Origin: a bacterium
Lineage (GTDB): Bacteria; Hydrothermota; UBA3073; JACQXS01; JAUWAR01
DNA: 7,893 nucleotides
NCBI GenBank assembly: GCA_030601965.1
Contig: JAUWAR010000059.1
Span: 1-7,893, forward strand
Direction: 5' to 3'
Shown here: piece after piece, positions 1 to 6,862 of the stretch
Numbering within the stretch: the first letter of the stretch is position 1
Layout of the letters: every line of letters begins with the position of its first letter
Notes under the pieces: generated by a model
Databases searched by the model: none
Told to the model about the DNA's origin: nothing
Seen by the model: the letters and a program-made list of their open reading frames with translations, nothing else
Program-made: the position numbers and the translations under genes

Positions 1-450
1 AAAGTGCATAACACACCTTGTATCCCAGCAATGCACCATTCCAAAGGTATGACCCAGCTCATGAATAGCTTCTTTGCCTAATCTTTCCAATAATATACTG
101 TTATTTGAAGGCAGTCCATAGTATTCCTGTTGCAGACGGTGCATAGATACAATGGCTGCTTTACCATTAAGTTGAGCCTGTCCGAAAATAAAGGTTAAGA
201 CAGGAATATATAAGTCAACTGATGTTAGTCCTATTATTTTTATAGCATTCTCTGGAGTAAATTTCAATATATTTTTTAAAATCTGGGTTGAAGAATACTG
301 GGCTCGTTTTGAATCAAATGCTTGCTCAAGTATATCTATCTTTTTTAATATCTTAGAGGAATAGTTAAATCTCATTTCTATTTTCCTCTGTGCACAGTCT
401 ATCACTCCTTTGGCAATATCACCAATTGGCAATACATAGATAGCGCCCAC
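1..450 (-). CDS. amzA: Archaemetzincin family zinc metallopeptidase, C-terminus beyond the left window edge
   Basis: I translated this partial frame by hand; it is open from a GTG at 450 to the window edge, giving about 150 residues. It begins near GAIYVLPIGDI, the N-terminal strand usual for archaemetzincins. Near the edge it has HELGHTFGMVHCWDTRCVM (about residues 129-147), which matches the family signature HExxHxxGxxHCxxxxCxM: three zinc-ligand histidines, the catalytic Glu, and the first two Cys of the second (structural) zinc site. The remaining Cys pair should lie in the missing part; the family is usually about 180 residues. The frame has an upstream stop at 508-510 and no other start between it and the GTG, so GTG is chosen despite a weak RBS. 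An out-of-frame ATG (456-458) overlaps the kinase stop. It starts 4 bp after the kinase ends, so the two are probably cotranscribed. There is no signal peptide, so it is likely cytosolic. Its substrate is unknown. Confidence 0.9.
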   Translation of the reverse strand, partial: MGAIYVLPIGDIAKGVIDCAQRKIEMRFNYSSKILKKIDILEQAFDSKRAQYSSTQILKNILKFTPENAIKIIGLTSVDLYIPVLTFIFGQAQLNGKAAIVSMHRLQQEYYGLPSNNSILLERLGKEAIHELGHTFGMVHCWDTRCVMHF

Positions 451-454
451 GAGT

Positions 455-1657
455 TCATTTAGCAGGAAATCTAATACTAAATGTAGTGCCTTTTCCGACT
501 GTGCTCTTCACATCTATGTTTCCGTGATGTTCTTTTATGATCCTCTGGACGATTGGGAGCCCAAGCCCAAGTCCTACACCTTCCTTACCCCTTTTAGTTG
601 TGAAAAGTGGCTCAAATAATTTAGGAAAGTTCTTCTTTGAAATACCACATCCTGTATCGGAGATATTAACTGTAGCAAAGCACTCTTGTCCTAGCCTACC
701 CTCTGCTATAGTTTTTATTTTGAGCTTTCCTCCTTTAGGCATTGCCTGTATTGAATTTAATATAATGTTCACGAAAACTTGCTGTAACTGACCAAAATCA
801 CCCATAATTTCAGGAATGTGGGGCTTACTCTCTTTCTTTACCTCTATATTCCCAATCTTTAACTGGTCTCCTAAAAGCAACAAGCTCTGCTCTATCACTT
901 CATTGATATAAAGAGGCATAATTTCTGGTTCTATCCGGCGCGAGAAATCCAAAAGATTTTTGACGATACGCCCCATATTTCCCGTCTCCCTTTCCATGAT
1001 TGAGAGGTATTTATGGAACTTCTGAGCTAAAGAGGGTTCTTTTTCTAATTTTTTTGACATCAGTTTGATATAAGTAAGAATCCCATTCAGGGGATTGTTT
1101 ATTTCATGAGCCACACCAGCAGCAACTTGCCCTAAGATTGCAAATCTATCAGATTGCATAAGCTGGTTCTTCAGAGACTTTAGTTCGCTTATGTCACGAA
1201 ATATTTCTACCATACCAACTATTTTATCATTGCTATCTTTTAAAACAAATGCAGTGATGTTTACAGGGATAGCCTTTCTGTCTTTACCAAGGATCTCTAT
1301 ATCACTCCTGTATGTAGAGCTGCCTTTTTTAATAACACTTTCAAAAGGACAAGAAGTTTTACACACATTGCTTCTGAATATATCTTTACATTCTCTTCCT
1401 ATTACATCATCCAAACAGAATCCTGTGATCCACATTGCAGACTTACTAAAGAAAGTTAATTTTTTTTCTTTATTGATAGTAAAGATACCTCCCTGCATGT
1501 GGAGAAGTAATCCTTCCAGAAAAGGTCTCATCATAGAGAGTTCAAGTCCAACTATCGGCTTTTGGGATACTTTTTCTTTTCTCATTTGTTTTATGATGAT
1601 ACTATTTTTTCTGAATGTCAAGAAATTAGTTTTTTTCTGAAACTCCTCATTTTGCAT
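455..1657 (-). CDS. Soluble PAS-domain sensor histidine kinase (NtrB/ZraS-like HisKA-HATPase)
   Basis: 400 residues with a PAS domain at about 52-160, a HisKA dimerisation domain at about 170-240 and an HATPase domain at about 285-400. The H-box LGQVAAGVAHEINNPLNG contains the predicted phosphoacceptor His184. ATP-binding boxes are clear: N-box NIILNSIQAM (297-306), G1 DTGCGIS (334-340), F-box LFEPLFTTK and G2 GVGLGLGLPIV (360-370). No membrane segment is visible, so it should sense an intracellular cue. The PAS domain carries Cys90, Cys99 and Cys103 as C-x8-C-x3-CP, which suggests metal or redox sensing, although the ligand is unknown. It lies 280 bp downstream of a sigma-54 activator with a related PAS domain and 4 bp upstream of the archaemetzincin. 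No good Shine-Dalgarno precedes the ATG; Met25 and Met42/43 are alternative starts and the first 45 residues match no domain I recognise. The sequence shows no receiver-domain partner in the window. Confidence 0.93.
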   Translation of the reverse strand: MQNEEFQKKTNFLTFRKNSIIIKQMRKEKVSQKPIVGLELSMMRPFLEGLLLHMQGGIFTINKEKKLTFFSKSAMWITGFCLDDVIGRECKDIFRSNVCKTSCPFESVIKKGSSTYRSDIEILGKDRKAIPVNITAFVLKDSNDKIVGMVEIFRDISELKSLKNQLMQSDRFAILGQVAAGVAHEINNPLNGILTYIKLMSKKLEKEPSLAQKFHKYLSIMERETGNMGRIVKNLLDFSRRIEPEIMPLYINEVIEQSLLLLGDQLKIGNIEVKKESKPHIPEIMGDFGQLQQVFVNIILNSIQAMPKGGKLKIKTIAEGRLGQECFATVNISDTGCGISKKNFPKLFEPLFTTKRGKEGVGLGLGLPIVQRIIKEHHGNIDVKSTVGKGTTFSIRFPAK

Positions 1658-1691
1658 CTAATACTCTATTTCATGAATACATATAAAGTCA

Positions 1692-1718
1692 ATAGATGAA
1701 GCATCTTGCCTCATCTAT
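1692..1718. repeat. 8-bp inverted repeat ATAGATGA/TCATCTAT, 11-nt loop
   Basis: The arms at 1692-1699 and 1711-1718 are perfectly complementary around an 11-base loop. On the kinase-sense strand the hairpin ends about 34 bases before the kinase ATG. It could be an operator or an mRNA leader hairpin. It has no T-run, so it is not a standard terminator. Confidence 0.45.
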
Positions 1719-1720
1719 AC

Positions 1721-1775
1721 CTGTCATTCTAAACCCTTCACTCTGTCATTCTGAACGGAGTGAAGAATCTCATGA
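1721..1775. repeat. REP-like dispersed repeat of the GTCATTCTGAACGGAG type
   Basis: CTGTCATTCT occurs twice, 22 bases apart (1721-1730 and 1743-1752), each followed by a related tail. CTTCACTC at 1736-1743 pairs perfectly with GAGTGAAG at 1758-1765 around a 14-base loop. From memory, variants of GTCATTCTGAnCGnAGnGAAGAATCT are dispersed through many uncultured bacterial genomes as short palindromic intergenic repeats. Here there seems to be one complete copy and one truncated copy. Confidence 0.6.
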
Positions 1776-1840
1776 CAAACTATTTTTCAACTTAATTAGT
1801 AGCAAAAGGTATGACACTTAAACTCAAAATTATGCAAAAC

Positions 1841-1883
1841 TGTAGGGCAAGGACAAATAGCAAACCTAAAGGTTTACCCTACA
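1841..1883. repeat. 43-bp palindromic element bounded by TGTAGGG/CCCTACA
   Basis: TGTAGGG at 1841-1847 and CCCTACA at 1877-1883 form perfect 7-bp terminal inverted repeats. Inside, AAACCT at 1862-1867 pairs with AGGTTT at 1870-1875 around two bases. The nested layout resembles short mobile palindromic or MITE-like repeats. It abuts the palindrome ACAAATTTGT, which shares the ACA. Confidence 0.55.
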
Positions 1884-1937
1884 AATTTGTAGTGCAGTTA
1901 TGTTGCAATTTTGTAACACAGAATTGAAAGATATGTT

Positions 1938-3287
1938 TTATTTTGGGAACGAAGTAGTGTGTAGAGGTAGGGAGTATTTTTTCATCTTTCTCCACAAGGT
2001 AGTGCGGGATATATTAAGTGATTTTGCAGTTCTTTGTCTATGTCTTCTGTTTTTCTCCAGCGCTTTAAGTATAGCTTTTTTCTCTGCTTCAGGAAGTGGT
2101 AGTTCTAACTGCTCTGGTGGCGACAAGTCTCGAGGGGTCAGTTCCTCGGGTAGGTGTTTTACCTCAATTATTTTGCCCCTACAGTGAATAAAACTATGTT
2201 CAATTGCGTTTTCCAATTCTCTGACATTCCCATGCCAGGAATGGTCAATAAGGATGTCCATTACAGAGTTAGAGACCCCTGTAATGTTCTTGCCTGTCTT
2301 TTCTCTAAATTTTTGGATAAGATGTTTGATGAGAAGCGGTATATCTTCTCTTCTTTTTCTTAAAGGCGGCAGAGAGATAGTAGCCACATTTAATCTATAA
2401 TACAAATCTTCTCTAAACTTGCCAATTTCTATCAGATGTTTAATGTCCCTATTGGTAGCCGCAATAATCCTCACATCTACTTTCGTGGTTTCTGTTCCAC
2501 CTATTCTCTCAAATTCTCCCTCTTCTATCACTCTTAAGAGTTTGGCTTGCATACTTTGTGGGAGTTCTCCAATCTCATCCAAAAATATAGTCCCCCCATC
2601 AGCAAGTTCAAATCTTCCAGGCTTGTCTTTAACGGCTCCTGTGAACCCTCCTTTTACATAACCAAAGAGTTCTGATTCTATAAGATTTTCAGGTAATGTT
2701 GCACACAATATCTTTATAAAGGGTTTATCTCTTCTGTCAGAATTATAATGAATTGCCCTTGCAACCAAATCTTTCCCTGTGCCTGTTTCCCCTAAAATAA
2801 GAACTGTGGACGAAGTTTCACTTATGACTTTCAGAAGTTCATATATTTCTTGCATCTTGGGACTTTTTCCTATTATATTACCAAATCTGTATCTTTCAGA
2901 GAGTTCTTCACTAAGATGACTTATCTTAGAGGTAAGCATCTCCATTTCAGCAATATTCCTGAATACAAGAACTACACCGATTATATCACTGTGGACATCC
3001 TTTAAAGGAGTCGCATTGATACTTACAGGAATCTCTATTCCCTTGACTTGTATCTTTGTTATAACACTAAAAATGGGTTCACCTGTTTCAATTACTCTTT
3101 GTATGGGTCCTTTTTCTTCACAAAATTCTGTGCCGATTATCTCCTTACATCTCCGTCCCGAAACTTCTTCCTGGGTATAGCCTGTAATCCTTTCTGCACT
3201 TGGACTCCAGGTCACAATCTGTAGGTTCTTATCAATAAATGCTACCCCATCACCAAGGGTTTCTATGTCTATTGGTTCACGGTTCAT
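1938..3287 (-). CDS. Sigma-54-dependent transcriptional activator, PAS-AAA+-Fis, without a receiver domain
   Basis: 449 residues from ATG 3287. A PAS domain (about 8-118) replaces the usual receiver. A sigma-54 interaction AAA+ domain spans about 135-365, with Walker A GETGTGKD (166-173), sigma-54 loop GGFTGA (213-218, instead of the usual GAFTGA), Walker B GGTIFLDE (231-238), sensor I VRIIAATNRD and arginine-finger region FREDLYYRLN (about 292-301). The C-terminus has a Fis-type HTH (about 405-438, RTAKSLNISRTTLWRKMKKY). It should bind enhancer-like sites and remodel sigma-54 RNA polymerase, with activity set by the PAS ligand. The PAS has C47-x8-C56 but Gly60 where the neighbouring kinase has a third Cys. 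The start is uncertain: a TTG at 3302 adds five residues. AAAGGGG sits only one base from that TTG and 16 bases from the ATG; I prefer the ATG. Its 5' end overlaps pyrD, so it is probably cotranscribed with the pyrimidine genes. Its target genes cannot be read from this window. Confidence 0.93.
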   Translation of the reverse strand: MNREPIDIETLGDGVAFIDKNLQIVTWSPSAERITGYTQEEVSGRRCKEIIGTEFCEEKGPIQRVIETGEPIFSVITKIQVKGIEIPVSINATPLKDVHSDIIGVVLVFRNIAEMEMLTSKISHLSEELSERYRFGNIIGKSPKMQEIYELLKVISETSSTVLILGETGTGKDLVARAIHYNSDRRDKPFIKILCATLPENLIESELFGYVKGGFTGAVKDKPGRFELADGGTIFLDEIGELPQSMQAKLLRVIEEGEFERIGGTETTKVDVRIIAATNRDIKHLIEIGKFREDLYYRLNVATISLPPLRKRREDIPLLIKHLIQKFREKTGKNITGVSNSVMDILIDHSWHGNVRELENAIEHSFIHCRGKIIEVKHLPEELTPRDLSPPEQLELPLPEAEKKAILKALEKNRRHRQRTAKSLNISRTTLWRKMKKYSLPLHTTSFPK

Positions 3288-4130
3288 TGTTATATTTCGC
3301 AAGCCCCTTTACAATTTCTATTCCTGTATTGGGATTTACAAAATTTGCTGTGCCTATCTCTATTGCAGCTGCTCCTGCTATAAAAAACTCTATCGCATCC
3401 TCTGTATTCATTATACCACCTATTCCTATTACAGGCATTTTCACTACCTTTGCTACCTTATAGACATAATATAAAGCAATAGGTTTTATACAGGGTCCCG
3501 ATAGTCCGCCTGTTATATTCCCGAGTTTAGGTTTTTTTGTATTAATATCAATAGCCATACCGTATAGAGTATTTATCAGACTTATACCATCTGCCCCCCC
3601 GGATTCTGCGGCCTTTGCAATATTTTCTATATCTGAGACATTAGGAGACAGTTTAATAATAATGGGTTTCTTGGTTGCGGACTTTATGCTTTTTGTGATT
3701 TGATGCACCATTTTTTCATCTTTTCCAAATTCAATTCCACCCCTTTCAACATTTGGGCAGGAAACATTAATCTCAAAGGCACTAATATCAGTATCATTTA
3801 GTCTTTTTACAACCTCTGCATATTCATAGAGAAGTTCTCCACTGACACTGCATATAACTTTATCGGCATATTTTATATAATCTGGAAGAACTTCTTTTTT
3901 AAACTTTTCTACACCTGGATTTTCCAGACCAATAGAGTTAAGCATCCCGCAGGGTGTTTCAACTGTTCTTGGTGGAGGATTACCTGTTCTTGGATTAAGG
4001 GTAACAGACTTAGTAACAACCGCTCCAAGTTTTGAAAGGTCAGTAAACTTTTGTAAATCCGGGCTACATGTCCCTGATGCAAGGATAACTGGATTTTTAA
4101 GGGTTAAGGAGCCGATGCTTACAGAGAGGC

Positions 4131-4134
<4 letters not shown>
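3277..4134 (-). CDS. pyrD: Dihydroorotate dehydrogenase B, catalytic subunit (class 1B)
   Basis: 285 residues forming an FMN-binding TIM barrel that oxidises dihydroorotate to orotate, the fourth step of UMP synthesis. Visible family motifs are NPVILASGT (14-22), VVTKSVT with Lys42, PRTGNPPPR, NSIGLENPG (66-74), FEINVSCPN with catalytic Cys126, IIIKLSPN with Lys161, GGLSGP (209-214), GIGGI (237-241) and GTANF (261-265). Cys as catalytic base marks a class 1 enzyme, and the adjoining pyrK gene identifies subclass 1B, which passes electrons through PyrK to NAD+. The start is firm: an ATGA overlap with the pyrK stop and an AGGAGA site seven bases upstream. The protein ends just after GLAKYNNEP, about 20 residues short of the usual 300-310, so the last C-terminal helix seems to be missing. 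This end is where the sigma-54 activator gene overlaps it. Confidence 0.96.
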
Positions 4135-4943
<809 letters not shown>

Positions 4944-4954
4944 CAGCACTTAAG

Positions 4955-5032
4955 CAAATAAAGTGAGTCGCAAAGCCCGTGTTAGGCAATACGACGGCAT
5001 CCTTACTCCCGAACTTGCGACTCACTTATTTG
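4955..5032. repeat. Hairpin-forming 78-bp inverted repeat before pyrK
   Basis: AAGTGAGTCGCAA at 4961-4973 pairs perfectly with TTGCGACTCACTT at 5015-5027. Pairing continues outward (4955-4959 with 5028-5032) after one bulged base. The 41-base interior folds again: GCC-CGTGTT at 4975-4983 pairs with AATACG-(AC)-GGC at 4988-4998, with one wobble. The interior looks richer in G+C than its surroundings. A smaller hairpin GTTTCT/AGAAAC (5032-5049) abuts it on the lipoprotein side. It fills most of the 110-bp lipoprotein-pyrK gap, so it could be a mobile palindromic repeat, a processing or termination structure after the lipoprotein, or a structured leader of pyrK. There is no T-run typical of an intrinsic terminator. 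Confidence 0.8.
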
Positions 5033-5053
5033 TTTCTCCCAAAAGAAACTACC

Positions 5054-5485
5054 TCACTTTATCTCAATCTGCATCATTGCTTCAATCTTGTTTCCATCTT
5101 TAGTCATAGCAGTTGCTTCTAAAAAAGATGCTACGGCTGCAGAACTAACAGCCTTGACAGTAACGATATGACCTATTGTAGGTGTAACTTCAATTTCTCT
5201 ATCTGGTTTCCAATTAACAACTACATCTGCTGGAAGTTTAAACCATTTGCCTGTCTCGTCTCCACCCCGAACATAGATAACCATTGTTTCGCCAACAGCC
5301 ATTTTTGCGTAACTTTGTGCAACACCTGTCATCTTCTTAATATCAGTCGTAAGGTACAAGTAAGCCAACTTGCCATGCTTTTCAGGAATGACTTTCGGTG
5401 CCTCTATTTTTGGTACTCCTGCACAACCAATTAATAATGCGATTGCGCCGAGTGTTACCATTGCTGTAGCAATTTTACCCTTCAT
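5054..5485 (-). CDS. Small lipoprotein, possibly with an Ig-like (BIG2-type) fold
   Basis: 143 residues. The N-terminus MKGK is followed by a hydrophobic stretch and the lipobox LLIGC (Cys21), so it should be lipidated and anchored facing the periplasm or cell surface. The mature part is rich in beta-forming and Val/Thr residues. The segment ADVVVNWKPDREIEVTPTIGHIVTVKAVS followed by a strand-rich tail resembles the 'W-x-n-t-V' layout of bacterial Ig-like domains, but this is only a weak resemblance and I do not recognise a named family. It is preceded by the strongest ribosome binding site in the window, suggesting high expression. It follows the TPR lipoprotein by 46 bp and may be cotranscribed with it. 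An inverted repeat follows its stop. Confidence 0.85.
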   Translation of the reverse strand: MKGKIATAMVTLGAIALLIGCAGVPKIEAPKVIPEKHGKLAYLYLTTDIKKMTGVAQSYAKMAVGETMVIYVRGGDETGKWFKLPADVVVNWKPDREIEVTPTIGHIVTVKAVSSAAVASFLEATAMTKDGNKIEAMMQIEIK

Positions 5486-5490
5486 ACTAT

Positions 5491-5502
5491 CTCACCTCCT
5501 TT
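5491..5502 (-). promoter_or_regulatory. Very strong ribosome binding site for the small lipoprotein
   Basis: The minus strand reads AAAGGAGGTGAG; the AGGAGGT core ends eight bases before the ATG. It is nearly a full anti-16S match, fixes the start, and shows that the host uses Shine-Dalgarno initiation. This argues against a typical Bacteroidetes host. Confidence 0.85.
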
Positions 5503-5531
5503 CTCTTTCGCCGTTTTGCCTATTCTTGTTA

Positions 5532-6857
5532 TTACTCAAGCCTCTTTATGGCTATCTCTGCCTCTTTTGCATATATAGTCTCTGGAAATTCCTCTAATGT
5601 TTTTTTGTAAAAAGTAGATGCCATTTCCTTATCTTTTTTGATATTTTCATATATATAGGCAATGGCATAACAGGATTTTGGGGCATATTCACTATCTTTG
5701 AAGTTTTCTAAAACCTTCTTGTGTTCTTTAATTGCCTGGTCTGGTTTATTGAATTCTAAAAAGTAAAGTTCTGCAAGAAGAAACTGGGTTTTAGCAAGTT
5801 GCTTTGCTACTTCGTTTTCCTCCGTTGTTGTAGAGTCAGTCCTGCCTTCCCTATACTCTTTCAGTTTTCCAATTCTTGATGACCTCTCAAGTGCCTTTTT
5901 GCCAATCTCAGATGATGGAGATAATTCCCTTGCCTTATCATAATATACCCTTGCTGTATCAAGGTTCGTGAATTCTTCTTCATATATTTCTCCAGTTTTA
6001 TAAAGTGCTTCCTGCGATTTTTCAAACTCTTTCAATGTCTTTATCGCTATTTCCCCTTGTCCAAGCCTTCTGTGACATTCTGCTAATTTAATAGCGACTT
6101 CCTCCTCAACATCTGCTGGTATATTTTCCAACTCCAGAAAATGGGTAAGTGCCTGTTCATTTCTTGAAAGGACGAGGAGGTCATTGCCTATCATCATCAA
6201 GATGTCAAAACGGCGGGAATCCTGCGATATAAGACCCAAAGCGTTGTTATAGCATGATAATGCTTTCTCAAATTGTCCAAGTGAATCAAGGGCGTTTCCT
6301 TTTATTATTAAAACTTCTTGTTTGAACCGGGTTTTTGGAAACCTTTCAAGATAGCCATCAACCTCTTGTATTGTTGTGACAAAATCTCCTCTTCCCAGAT
6401 ATGCGTTTATAATTTCAAAAAAGAGTTCTTGTTTCCTCTTTTTTTTGCTGAATTTTTTTGCCATAGCAAAAGATGCTTCAGCTTCTGAAAAACTTTCTTG
6501 CCTGGCATAGGTCTTTCCAAGTATAAAATATGCCTCTCCAATAAATTTGCTTTTTGGATAGTATTCTATAAGTTCGTTGAATTTTCTCTGTGCATGACTA
6601 TATTCTTCCTGATAAAAAAAGGCTTTTCCCATAATAAAGAGTGCCTCTGGCACATATTTTGATTTTGGATGGTATTCTATTATCCTCTCACATTTCTGAA
6701 TAGATTTAGTAAGAAGTTCCTTGTTCGGAGTCGCAGACACCATAGCCTTTTTGTAATAATCTTTTGCATTATAGAAAGTATTGTAATAGAGACAACCAGT
6801 AAATAGTAAGCAGTAAGCAGTAAGCAGTAAGGAGTATCTTGGTTTCTTAATACTCAT
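5532..6857 (-). CDS. TPR-repeat lipoprotein (BamD/YbgF-like architecture), signal peptide made from a heptamer array
   Basis: 441 residues. After MSIKKPRYS comes a hydrophobic segment LLLTAYCLLFTGC with a plausible lipobox ending at Cys22, then CLYYNTFYNAKDYYKKAM, a lipoprotein start I associate with TPR proteins of uncultured phyla. The rest is a chain of TPR-like helical pairs, for example EYHPKSKYVPEALFIMGKAFF, EYYPKSKFIGEAYFILGKTYA, LGQFEKALSCYNNALGL and NKPDQAIKEHKKVLENF, running from about residue 45 to the end. Such proteins act as protein-binding scaffolds in the envelope; no enzyme motif is visible and the exact role is unknown. Codons of the signal core are built from repeats of the 7-bp unit AGTAAGC (plus strand). 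It starts 5 bp after hutI ends, with a weak purine-rich RBS (AAGAG), so it is probably in the same transcript despite the unrelated function. Confidence 0.9.
   Translation of the reverse strand: MSIKKPRYSLLLTAYCLLFTGCLYYNTFYNAKDYYKKAMVSATPNKELLTKSIQKCERIIEYHPKSKYVPEALFIMGKAFFYQEEYSHAQRKFNELIEYYPKSKFIGEAYFILGKTYARQESFSEAEASFAMAKKFSKKKRKQELFFEIINAYLGRGDFVTTIQEVDGYLERFPKTRFKQEVLIIKGNALDSLGQFEKALSCYNNALGLISQDSRRFDILMMIGNDLLVLSRNEQALTHFLELENIPADVEEEVAIKLAECHRRLGQGEIAIKTLKEFEKSQEALYKTGEIYEEEFTNLDTARVYYDKARELSPSSEIGKKALERSSRIGKLKEYREGRTDSTTTEENEVAKQLAKTQFLLAELYFLEFNKPDQAIKEHKKVLENFKDSEYAPKSCYAIAYIYENIKKDKEMASTFYKKTLEEFPETIYAKEAEIAIKRLE
6798..6836 (-). repeat. Heptamer array E in the TPR lipoprotein signal peptide, unit AGTAAGC (plus strand)
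   Basis: Three perfect AGTAAGC units at 6805-6825, one with a final mismatch (AGTAAGG, 6826-6832), and degenerate partial copies on both sides. On the coding strand it encodes LLLTAYCLLFT, the hydrophobic core leading into the lipobox. It lies within the first 21 codons, so a one-copy change would shift the frame almost at the start of the protein. Confidence 0.92.
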
Positions 6858-6862
6858 AACTC

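Larger units (their letters stand above)
1658..1937. other. 280-bp intergenic region packed with palindromic repeats
   Basis: This gap separates the sigma-54 activator from the kinase and I see no gene in it. It holds three separate inverted-repeat structures (listed individually) plus a 10-bp perfect palindrome ACAAATTTGT at 1881-1890. I found no convincing sigma-70 promoter and no TGGCAC-N5-TTGC sigma-54 promoter facing the kinase. No intrinsic terminator with a T-run follows the activator stop, so read-through into the kinase remains possible. Confidence 0.6.

Noticed and set aside
1664..1692. TTGACT as a -35 box for the kinase on the minus strand
   Set aside because: The only -10 at proper spacing (ATAGAG/TAGAGT) is poor and would lie about 6 bp from the ATG.
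1890..1909. Possible sigma-54 promoter ending in TTGCA on the plus strand
   Set aside because: The -24 GG is missing and it would point into the end of the activator, with no plus-strand gene downstream.
4981..4987. GTTAGGC, a possible integron attC core (GTTRRRY)
   Set aside because: There is only one core, in the loop and not at the ends of the palindrome, and no cassette or integrase is visible.
4955..5014. Resemblance to a c-di-GMP-I (GEMM) riboswitch: GCAC, GCAAA and CGCAAAGCC in order on the plus strand
   Set aside because: The GEMM stems and the downstream receptor are not formed; CGCAA belongs to the long inverted repeat instead, and no plus-strand gene follows.
5032..5049. GTTTCT/AGAAAC hairpin as an intrinsic terminator after the small lipoprotein
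   Set aside because: The stem is short and AT-rich and no T-run follows on the transcribed strand.
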